30,291 nucleotides of DNA, from the NCBI GenBank assembly GCA_963575745.1, contig CAUYUJ010006570.1, forward strand, positions 22,501 to 52,791, given 5' to 3'. The notes below the pieces were generated by a model. The model saw nothing but the letters and a program-made list of their open reading frames with translations, ran no database searches and was not told the origin of the DNA. Position numbers and translations under genes: made by a program. This document shows positions 20,778 to 29,530 of the stretch, one piece after another; the first letter of the stretch is position 1; every line of letters starts with the position of its first letter. Source of the stretch: Prorocentrum cordatum. Lineage: Eukaryota > Sar > Dinophyceae > Prorocentrales > Prorocentraceae.

Positions 20778-22313
20778 CAAAAATCACGACGGGAGGTTGT
20801 TAGCGATGTTCGGCCCTGGGGGGCCCTTCCCGGGCCTCGGGACCGTCAGAAAACGACTCGGGATGCAAAACTGGCCCCGGGGAAAGGGTCCAGACCTCCC
20901 TGGGGGTCGACGTTTTGAAGAAATCACGACGTCGGGGGTCCGGGTTGGCAGGGGGCTGCTTCCTGGAAGGCGCGGGCCTCACAGGCAAGGGCTTCTTGGA
21001 AGGCGCGGGCCTTGCATCTATAGGCCCGGACATCCAGCTGCTCCAGTTTCCTTGGAGCGTGGGCCCCGGAGGTCCGCACCACTTCCCCGGGGCCGGTTTT
21101 TCGTCCCGAGTCGATGTTTGACGCCCCCGAGGCCCGGCGAGGGGCCCCCCGAGGCCGAAAACGGCCAACGTCCGCCTGCTCCCATTCTCTGGAAGCGTCG
21201 GCTCTCAGGGGGGGGCTAAGGCCCGCGCTCTCTGAGAAGCAGGGGTGCTCCTGAGGGGCCCTCCCCCCTCCCCCATATACCCAGACCCCCGACGTCGTGA
21301 TTTTTTCGCAACGTCGACCCCGGGCCCAGAGGTCTGGACCCCTTCCCCGGGCCCGGTTTTGCATCCTGAGTCGTTTTTGGACGGCCCCGAGGCCCGGGAA
21401 GGACCCCCAGAGGCCAAAAGTGGCGAAAAACCTCCCGTCGCGACTTTTTCACGACGGGCCAGGTTTTGCATCCTGAGTCGTTTTTTGACGGCCCCGAGGC
21501 CCGGGAAGGGCCCCCAGAGGCCGAAAGTGGCGAGAAACCTCCCGCCGCGACTTTTTCACGGCGCGAGGGGGTCTGGGTGCCCCCCCTCCGCGCGGGGCTG
21601 CTCTCTGCGGCCCGGCGCCGCCCGTGCCCCCTCGGGCAGCTCGCGCGGGCAGAGCGCTCTCTCCCCAGACCTCGTGGCGTCGTGAAAAAATCACGACGGG
21701 AGGTCTTTCGCTATATTCGGCCTCCGGGGGCCCTCACCGGGCCTCGGGAGCGTCAAACAACGACTCAGGACGAAGAACCGGTCCCGGGGAAGGGGTCCAG
21801 ACCTCTGGGGGTCGACGTTGCGAAAAAATCACGACGTCGGAGGTCTGGGGAGGGTTCCGCTTGTGCGATCTGCCCCTGCGGCTGGGGAGGGTCCGAGGCG
21901 CAGCTTCGCTCTTTTTTGGCTCCGCGGCGCAGAGCCCGGATGCCGCCGCCCTGACCTCCGCACGTCGTGGAAGAGCTCACGACGGGGGACCTCTCGTTTG
22001 TTTGGCCTCCTCCTGCTCCTCTTCCTCCTCCTCCTCCTCCTCCTCCTCCTCCTCCTCCTCCTCCTCCTCCTCCTCCTCCTCCTCCCCCTCCTCCTCCTCC
22101 TCCTCCTCCTCCTCCTCCCTCCTCCTCCTCTCTCCTCCATCTCCTGCTACTCCTCCTCTCCTCCTCCTCCTCCTCCTCTCCTCCTCCTCCTACTCCTCCT
22201 CCTCCTCGGGACCGTCGAAAAACGGCTCAGGATGAGCAGCCGGTCCCAGGGCAGGGGTCCAGACCTCTGGCGGCCGACGTCGTGCAGAACAGTCACGACG
22301 TCGGAGGTCTGAG
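20778..22313. repeat. Dispersed ~165-bp repeat family, six copies in both orientations
   Basis: Plus-oriented copies are at about 20778-20945, 21683-21850 and 21960-22313. Minus-oriented copies are at about 21059-21168 (partial), 21281-21460 and 21461-21560 (partial). Full copies start with AAAAATCACGACGGGAGGT, contain ACGACTCAGGA and GGGGTCCAGACCTC, and end with AAATCACGACGTCGGAGGTC, so both ends share AAATCACGACG. The first end can also fold (CGTCGTGA against TCACGACG). Nothing in it is coding. It may be a non-autonomous mobile element. Confidence 0.75.
22007..22206. repeat. (TCC)n array inside one copy of the 165-bp family
   Basis: About 200 nt of nearly pure TCC/CTCC interrupts the family copy 21960-22313 between GGCCTCC and TCGGGACCGTC. 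In the copy at 21683-21850 only about 20 nt separate the same landmarks. Confidence 0.85.
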
Positions 22314-22538
22314 CACGCACGCCCAGACCACGTCTGCACTATGACCGGGCCACGGTCTGGGTCTCGCGCGCCCCCCGTCGGGGCCTGCGGGCCGCGACCG
22401 CGCGGCCGCCGCCCGCGCCCCCGAGGGCACCTCGCGCGAGAGGGGCCCCTCGGGCGCGGACCGCACTCCAGGGGAGCGGCGAGCCCCCACCCCGGGTCGC
22501 TCCCCACTCGGCCGCACCACGCGTCGCACCGCATCTCG
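22314..22538. other. GC-rich unique spacer
   Basis: Strongly GC-rich DNA (CGCGGCCGCCGCCCGCGCC type) between two TCC arrays, with no repeat period or supported gene. It may be spacer or part of a larger repeat unit. Confidence 0.45.
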
Positions 22539-22815
22539 CCTCTCGCGGTGGCCGGGGCCTCCTGCTCCTCCTCCTCCTCCTCCTCCTCCTCCTCCTCCTC
22601 CTCCTCCTCCTCCTCCTCCTCCTCCTCCTCCCCTTTCTCCCTCCTCCTCCTCCTCCTCCTCCTCCTCCTCCTCCTCCTCCTCCTCCCTTTCTCCTCCTCC
22701 TCCTCCTCCTCCTCCTCTCCTCCTCCTCCTCTCCCTCCTCCTCCTCCTCCTCCTCCTCCTCCTCCTCCTCCTCCTCCTCCTCCTCCTCCTCCTCCTCTCG
22801 CGGTGGCCGGGGCCT
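22539..22815. repeat. (TCC)n array flanked by 22-bp perfect direct repeats
   Basis: The 22-nt segment whose core is TCTCGCGGTGGCCGGGGCCT occurs at 22539-22560 and again at 22794-22815. Everything between is TCC/CCTCC repeat with a few CTTTCTC interruptions. Confidence 0.88.
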
Positions 22816-22888
22816 GATCCAGGCGCCGACCTTATAAACGGATCTGAGACACACCGCGAGATGTCGTTCTTGACGGGGTCGAGCGTGA

Positions 22889-23182
22889 TCATGCGACGGC
22901 CTGCCCGCCACAGGCACGTTGCACCTCTGAGCGAGCGCCTCGTTCGCATGCCAAGAAGGGCTCGGAACCTACGAGCCGATCAGCAACACCTCGAAGACGT
23001 TCGAAAGACTTCTCCCGCGCCTCAAGCGTGAACTTCGCCGCGGGCCAATGAGACGCGGCCGCCCAAACCTTCACAGGTGTCGCAGCCGTGGTGGGGAGCC
23101 AGTTCAGGAAATAGATCGTGTACCTCAAGAGGGCTGTGCTCGGCAGCACCCACAGAAACCCGTGGAGGCCGTAGGACGACAT
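22889..23182 (-). CDS. Possible small protein or exon (97 aa), unknown
   Basis: This open frame starts at ATG 23182 (GAGCCATGTCG context) in the only unique-sequence island between the TCC and GGA arrays. The first 30 residues are hydrophobic (LHGFLWVLPSTALLRYTIYF), possibly a signal anchor. The rest is mixed and helical, without low complexity, ending RACGGQAVA. An overlapping frame continues with ITLDPVKNDISRCV at 22900-22830, so an intron or frameshift may connect the two, but no matching splice pair could be fixed. It could also be the end of a longer gene destroyed by repeats. No function is claimed. Confidence 0.35.
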   Translation of the reverse strand: MSSYGLHGFLWVLPSTALLRYTIYFLNWLPTTAATPVKVWAAASHWPAAKFTLEAREKSFERLRGVADRLVGSEPFLACERGARSEVQRACGGQAVA

Positions 23183-23218
23183 GGCTCAAGCAAGAGAGCA
23201 CCATGCGGCCCGACACCG

Positions 23219-25225
23219 ACACAAGGAGGAGGAGGAGGAGGAGGACGAGGAGGAGGAGAAGGAGGAGGAGAAGGAGGAGCAGGGAGGTGCAGGAAGGAGG
23301 AGGAGGAGGAGGAGGAGGAGGAGGAGGAGGAGGAGCAGTGGATGAGCACGGAGTGAGAAGGAGAGGAGAAGGAGGAAGAGAGAAGGAGGAGAAAGAAATA
23401 ATAGGACGAGGAGGAGAGGGAGGAGAGGAGAGGAGGAGGAGGAGGAGGCGGAGGAGGAGGAGGAGAGGAGGAGGAGGAGGAGAGGCAGGAGGAGGAGGAG
23501 GCTGGGGGGTAGGAGGAGGAAGAGGAGGACGAGAGGAAGAGGAGGCGGAGGAGGAGGAGAGGAGGAGGAGTGAGGAAGGAGAGATAGGAAGGAGGGGAGG
23601 AGGACGAGGAGGAGGAGGAGGAGAAGGAGGAGAAGGAGGAGGAGGAAGGAAGAGGGGAGGAGGAGGAGGAGGGGAGGAGGAGGAGGAGGAGGAAGGAGGA
23701 GGAGGAGGAGGAGGAGGAGGAAGGAGGAGGAGGAGGAGGAGGAGGAAGGGACGAGGAGGAGGAGGCGGAGGAAGAGGAGGAGGAGGGCCTTCGCCCCGAA
23801 GGCCTCCCGGGACGCGTTCTGCAGGCGCCGCTGTGGGGGCGGTGGGCGGCAGCGCTCGCGTGCCTGCCCTTCGCGCTCGCCAAGTCCAGAGGAGGCCCGA
23901 AGCAGGAAGGGCGAGCGCGTGCAGCTGCATAGTGGACCAGGACTGGGAAGCCGAGTACAGTCGGCCCGTATCACAACGATGCGCGATGAGGGTGCAAGGG
24001 CCCTGGACGCCCATGTCGAAGCCTCTCGAGCGGAGCGCGGCCGACGGAAGTGACCCAGGATGGACCGAGAAGGCAAGGATGCAAGGGTACCCTTGGGAAG
24101 GGTGCCCATCCCTCTTATCATGCGGGGTGGCCGTAGCACCTCGCAGGGACATCGGCATGGCGGCGGCAGAGCCAGCCGCCGGGCGGCGCGCCCGTGGGGG
24201 GGACATGAGAGGTGGCGGGCCTTCTCAGGAGGCTCGGAAGTCCCCCGGCCTTCTGAAACATGTTCTCTGGGCCTTCCCCGAAGACACAAACGACAGCTCC
24301 GCAGACTGCGCGAGGGCTTCTGAGAAGTCCCGCCGCCCTCTGAGAAGGCCTTCTGAGGAGGAGGAGGAGGAGGAGGAGGAAAGGAGAGGAGGAGGAGGAG
24401 GAGGAGGAGGAGGGGAGGAGGGGGAGGGGGGGGAGGAGGAGGAGGAGGAAAGGGAGGAGGAGGGGAGGAGGAGGAGGAGGAGGCAAGAAGGAGGAGGAGA
24501 GGAAAGAAGGAGGAGAGAGAGGAGGGGGAGGAGGAGGGGGAGGAGGGAGGAGAGGAGAGGAGGAGGCGGAGGAGGAGGGAAGGCGGGGGAGAAGAGGGGA
24601 GGAGGAAGGAGGAGGAGAGCGGAGGAGGAGGAGGAGGAGGAGGAGGAGGAGGAGGGGAGGAGGAGGAGGAGGCCCCGCGGAGCCGCACAAGGACGCCCCC
24701 GAGAGGCCCAGGCCCTCCCAAAACGCACGGGGGGGGGCCTCGCAGGTCTGCGCCTCCTTGCCCTACTCGCCGCCGACGAGCTCCAGGGGCCTCGGGATGG
24801 CTCCACGATCGCCCCAGAGAGCCCCAGGAAGGGCCGAAGAGGGCCCCAAGAGGTGAGCGTCTTCTTATTCGGCGCCTCGACATCGGGCGGGAGGGGGGGG
24901 GGGAGGGGGGGTCTGGCTCCGGACCTCTGCTGAGTGCGACTGTTTGCAGCAACGTGTCCGACGGGGGAGGGGCTCCGCCTGCTTGAAACAGGCGCCCCAA
25001 ACAGCCAAGATCTACTCCGTGGGAGGGGGGAGGGGGGGGGTACGAGGAGGAGGAGGAGGAGGAGGAGGAGGAGGAGGAGGAGGAGGAGGAGGAGGAGGAG
25101 GAGGAGGAGGAGGAGGAGGAGGAGGAGGAGAGGAGGAGGAGGAGAGGAGGAGAGGAGGAGGAGGAGGAGAGGAGGAGGAGGAGGAGGAGGAGCAGGAGGA
25201 GGAGGAGGAGGAGGGGGTACGAGGG
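23219..25225. repeat. (GGA)n purine arrays
   Basis: Plus-strand GGA/GAG arrays occupy about 23219-23790, 24357-24672 and 25043-25220. The gaps (about 23790-24356 and 24673-25042) are GC-rich without a supportable gene. A short palindrome GGCCTTCG/CGAAGGCC lies near 23785-23803. Open frames of hundreds of codons here are Arg/Gly/Glu or Ser/Pro/Leu runs and are repeat artefacts. Confidence 0.8.
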
Positions 25226-26302
25226 CCAGCGCCGATCGGCACAAGAGTGAATCCAAAAACGCTCACCAGAGCGCATTAAGAGGTGATGCTGCGGCCTCCG
25301 GGCAGGCAGCTGAGATTCATGACCCACGTCTTTGACGGATGGCCTCCAAGATGGCCTCAATGGCCCGCAGGAGGACCCACCCAAAGAGGGTCCCAAAGGC
25401 CTCCAAAATGACCCCTAATAGGGCTCCACGATGGCGCCGAGAGGCCTCCAGGGGGCGCCCAGGGCGAAAGACTCGCGAGGGCCTTGATGGTTGCCTCATG
25501 TCTTCGTCGTTGTCGCCGTCGCCGTCGCCGCCACCGCCGCCGCCATTGTTGTCGCCAGCGTCGTCGTCGGCACATTACTCCCATATCATCCTCCTGCTTT
25601 TCCTCCTCCCTCCCTCCCTCCTTCGGTTTCTCCTCCTCCTCCTCCTGCTCCTCGTCCTCCTCCCACTGCTCCTCATCCTCCTCTCTGAAGGTTATCTAGG
25701 AGATGAGTTCGAACGCGTTCCTTTCTAGTCCTTCTGATCGCTCCCGTCTCTGCTGCTTCTCGTTCTCATCATAATCCTCTTCCTCCTTCCTGATCCTCCT
25801 CCTCCTTGTTCGATCGAACCGCGAAGGCATCTACGCATATGTGTGTAAGGTATCCTCCCTCTTTGTTCCACTGCATGTTGCTACACATCACTACTGACGA
25901 AGGCAACTCGGGCATATGCGAAGCGTCAGGAATTTGACATACGGGCTAAAATTCTGAAGCTTCCGAATCCGACTGTGTCCAAGACCCAGGAATCATAAGA
26001 CCTCTAGTACACTCACACATAAACACGCAACTCAAACCAATCAACTGTGATTGGCAATAAGGCATGCTCAATGTTTTATGTCCCCATGTCTGGTGGTGCA
26101 TATTCCCACAGCTCAGCTCCCGTGTCTGGCGCTGCAGGATCGCGACAATCCAGCACAGCACATTGTCCTGCACAATGCCGCACACGCAGATATGCACTAA
26201 TTCGAAAGGTCTTCGCTTTGTTACAGGAAGCACTCTATAGCACTGCCTGAAACTTAGCGCCGCACAGCAAGCGATGCATGAGGGATAGATGGGAGAGTCT
26301 TC
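25226..26302. other. Intergenic, minor repeats
   Basis: About 25330-25480 holds variants of a GATGGCCTCCAAGATGGCCT unit. GCC/TCG triplets occupy about 25500-25570 and pyrimidine triplets about 25580-25690 and 25740-25810. From about 25810 to 26302 the sequence is of balanced composition and lies 3' of gene C. No gene is supported. Confidence 0.5.
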
Positions 26303-27562
26303 TTAAGAGCAGTTCCTGGAAGGATTCTCATTTGGCCTAAGTTTCTGTGCCACTGTCAATAGACGCTTGATGCTTACCATGTAGCACGTGAGGTCTGCAC
26401 CGTGCCGGCGTGAACCAGCACCAAAGCGGTTGCCACCGCGATGTCCAGGGCAGCGCGCCGGTGTAAGAGCCCTCAACTGTTTCCATGAGATGCAACCTTC
26501 CTCCAGCCATCGCTGGTCATCGTCTGACTGGTCCGAGTCTTGTTCAGAGCTCGGTGAGCGCAGACTGCTGCCACTGGCTAAGTCCAGGTACACTTTGTTG
26601 GCTTGGACATACTCACCTGCCAACGTATGGCCACACACGCACTCCAACTGCCCAAGCAGCTGCGAGGCAAGCGTGCCTTTGCGCACCACGCGAGTAAGTG
26701 CCGTAATGCAGGTTGCAGTTTCACTGAAAACAGAATCAAGGTCCCACCCACTCTGCTGCCAACCAAGAAGGAAATGTTTCATCACATGGCATATGAAGTC
26801 CTCGGAAGATGCACACTCTGCACGGCACCGTGGTTTCACATGATCAGACAAGTCCGTTGGAACATTGGCCCGTGCAGTGGCATGAGTGCGGCGTCGCTTC
26901 TTCGGCACTTGGAATCCAGCTTCCCTAGGATATGAAGTGGCACCTCGTGATGTGGGTGAAATATACTCGCTTTGTGCATCAGGACTGACGCTTTGCGACA
27001 AATTGGCCTCCAACCGTTCTCTTGCTCCCTGTGCGCGCAAAAGCGCCGCTTTGCACTGCGTTTCATCGTGCTCGCTTTTATCTGGGTGGACGAGTAATGC
27101 AATTTGCCGATAAGCACGTCGCACCAGATGGCTGTCTGTCACAGGCCTCATGCCAAGAACGCCCCAATCATCCGAATGAGCGGCACTCAGAATCCGAGCC
27201 ACCTCCGCAAGCACAAGCTCAGACCGCTTCTTTGCCGCATCCTCTGATGGCTCTGTGGTCTTGTCTTGGCCACATCCAATAGCAGACAAGGAATTGTTGA
27301 CAATCTGCTTGTGCTCCTCGGGCAAGTCTTGACGTGCACCGCCGACCCCCAGAGCTTTCTTCGAGCGGGATGCACGTGATGTTTCCTTGAGGGCACATGG
27401 CACTCTGCGGCCAGTGCGCTGGCAACAAGCGTAGCCCCAAAGACTGGAGGTAGTCTCAAAGAATGAACCAAAGACAGCAGTATGACCACACTCGAAACGA
27501 TCTTCGAGAAAACGAGAAGTGACCAAAGAAGGCGGTGAACAAGTCGGGCCGGGAACCATCAT
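26303..27562 (-). CDS. Gene C: J-domain (DnaJ-like) protein with SLU7-like zinc element
   Basis: The protein is 419 aa if started at ATG 27562; a second ATG follows at once. Residues about 25-57 read CGHTAVFGSFF then WGYACC then a further Cys, which resembles the H-T-x-V-W-G-S...W-G-Y-x-C-C...C element of the splicing factor SLU7. Residues about 132-185 form a J-domain: VLGM, VRRAYRQIALLVHPDK with the HPD triad, then a helix III-like stretch. J-domains stimulate Hsp70 ATPase. PKKRRR near residue 220 is a classic nuclear localisation signal. The C-terminal half, with a second CVCGHT motif and an acidic SEQDSDQSDDD run, is not recognised. A strong donor-like CAGGTGAGTATG lies inside the frame (LAGEYV), so an unremoved or alternative intron is possible. 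Base composition is less GC-rich than genes A and B. A nuclear RNA-processing co-chaperone is the best inference. Confidence 0.68.
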   Translation of the reverse strand: MMVPGPTCSPPSLVTSRFLEDRFECGHTAVFGSFFETTSSLWGYACCQRTGRRVPCALKETSRASRSKKALGVGGARQDLPEEHKQIVNNSLSAIGCGQDKTTEPSEDAAKKRSELVLAEVARILSAAHSDDWGVLGMRPVTDSHLVRRAYRQIALLVHPDKSEHDETQCKAALLRAQGARERLEANLSQSVSPDAQSEYISPTSRGATSYPREAGFQVPKKRRRTHATARANVPTDLSDHVKPRCRAECASSEDFICHVMKHFLLGWQQSGWDLDSVFSETATCITALTRVVRKGTLASQLLGQLECVCGHTLAGEYVQANKVYLDLASGSSLRSPSSEQDSDQSDDDQRWLEEGCISWKQLRALTPARCPGHRGGNRFGAGSRRHGADLTCYMVSIKRLLTVAQKLRPNENPSRNCS

Positions 27563-28028
27563 TGCGGCGAGCAACACAAGCCAACCGAATCCCGGAAGGC
27601 TTGAGACTAATGTGACGCCCGTGGTATCATAACTACAAGCATGAGAATTCTCGAGCTGTCCACGGCAAGCGCTTTATGGTGTACCGAGATACTCACCACT
27701 AGTGCCACAATCCCTCTGGGCTGAACAAATCTAGGGCAATTCCTCTTCAAACCCCCTCCTTCCGAATTCGGGGAGGGGCATACCCCACCCTCCACCCTCA
27801 GTGGCTTTCCAGGAGCGTGTCGTGTGTGTTTGAGCCGAAGCCCATATTGCCCGCTTGGGTATCTCTTGGGGGACCTCCTGGGGACTCTTGATGGCCTCTT
27901 GGGGCTACCATGGACCTGTGACCCTGTGGATGGTAAGGAGGTTGGAGCGGGATTGCGAGTTTGGCGCCCGGCCGATCTCACAACAACGCTACTGCATTGA
28001 CCATCGACGCCATCAACATCATCATCAG

Positions 28029-28067
<39 letters not shown>

Positions 28068-28548
28068 TAACAGCATCATCCTCAGCATGGCCATCAACAA
28101 ACCGATCACACATCAGCTTCATAATGGTTTGGTAATACGTTCGATCGACTTGCATGATGCGAGCTATCATGTCGCATTGACGTAATCATGTTGATGCTGA
28201 TGTTCCTCATCACGATGATGACGATGACGATCATGACGATGTGGATGCGGGTACGGATGAGGATGGTGATGACGATGGTGGTGGTGATGATGATGACGGT
28301 CATGTCCCTGTTCCAGCGAGCGAAGAACAGTATAAAATAAACTTTTTCGCTGTCGGGGGCGCCTGTCCCTGGGCGGCTGGAAAGTACTGTTGGTGTTCTG
28401 CTGTCTTGACTGCGCACCGTGCGGAAGAGCCCCTCGCGCTGCACTGGCTGGTCTGTCCTCTGCACGGAGTGTGTCTTCCACGAGAGACGGCCTATGAACG
28501 GCCATAGCCACCAGACGGTGGCTACTCCGGATTCCATAATAAAGTAGG
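27563..28548. other. Intergenic with ATC/GATGAC microsatellites
   Basis: CATCAT-type triplets run from about 28010 to 28070 and GATGAC-type repeats from about 28190 to 28310. A hairpin TAGCCACC-AGAC-GGTGGCTA lies at 28504-28523. Open frames crossing these are Asp or His runs. No gene is supported. Confidence 0.6.
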
Positions 28549-28681
28549 GGGGGTCACATTTGGCGGGGGGGTCTGATTTGAGCTGCCTTGAAGGGTTCGG
28601 GGTGGTCTGGGCAAAGTGCCGCCCTTTCATGGATGGTCTGGGGGGGTCTAAAACTTCTGGTCTGGGAGGGTTGTGACCCCC
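28549..28681. repeat. Small fold-back element, 133 bp
   Basis: The ends GGGGGTCACA (28549-28558) and TGTGACCCCC (28672-28681) are perfect 10-nt inverted repeats. The interior repeats GGTCTGGG four times in degenerate form. It looks like a miniature inverted-repeat element, though no clear target duplication is seen. Confidence 0.5.
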
Positions 28682-29173
28682 TCCTTTTCTTACGAAATCT
28701 GGAGTATCTCCAACCTCCTCCAGACATCGTTTCAACAGCTGCCGGATCATCGTTGCCTTGAACCTCTAGCGCAGTCTAGCGCGACGAATGCTGCTGTTAA
28801 CATATCGAAGTTTCTTTGCCGAAGCTGGCATAGGCTTGCTTGACTGTCCTCACCGCAAACCCCTATCGCCCGTGCCCCAATACCCAACGCCCTCCACACA
28901 ACATCATTGCCCCACGAAACACCAACGCCTGACGAAGCATGACGGCTACTACAGTACATAGCGACTCATATGTTTCAAACGTCCGAGGCTCAACCGCCGA
29001 TGCTGATTCGGCGCCGCGCGATGCATCAAGGCTGACTGAGAGCAGTCACCGCTATCGGGTAGAGCTTCCACCACGCAACATTACCACATTCCCGGAAAGC
29101 TCTCTGAGAGCTAAGAGAGCTTCAGATCAGAAGCCGGCAGCACAGGGCAGTCCAGCCCCTTTCCACAGCTCCC
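28682..29173. other. Intergenic, nothing recognised
   Basis: Sequence of balanced composition. Short open frames on both strands show no recognisable domain. A CTCTCTGAGAGCTAAGAGAG inverted motif lies at about 29100-29120. Confidence 0.45.
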
Positions 29174-29530
29174 GGGCAGGCATCCCCACAGCAACTTGCT
29201 TGAATTCGCAGAACGTTCGGGCAAGCGGCTTCCTACTCGTTCCCAATACGCGTGCCGTTGACCGTTTCCCGCAGCTTTTCCGAAGCCCCTTGGGAGCTCC
29301 TGCGAGGCTCCTGCTCTCGAGCACGCAAGCTCCCCAGGCATCCTTTCCGGCGTCCTTCTAAGCGTCTCCCAGAGGCGTTCCAGGCGTTTTGAAGCTCTTT
29401 CCGGCGCCGGGCAGGCATCCCCGCAGCGAAATGCTTGACTTCGCAGCGTGTTCTGGCAAGCTCTGTCCTGCTAGTTCCCAATACGCGTGCTGGAAGCCTT
29501 TTCGCAGCTCCTTCGAATCTTGAGAGTTCC
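29174..29530. repeat. 235-bp tandem duplication (second copy partial)
   Basis: GGGCAGGCATCCCC begins at 29174 and again at 29409. Later landmarks also repeat: TTCCCAATACGCGTGC and TCGCAG...GCAAGC. The copies are clearly diverged, so the duplication is old. Open frames through it are probably incidental. Confidence 0.7.

Noticed and set aside
23077-25396. Open frames of 600-700 codons across the GGA arrays
   Set aside because: (GGA)n lacks stop codons in most frames on both strands, so such frames are expected. Their content is Arg/Gly/Glu or Ser/Pro/Leu runs.
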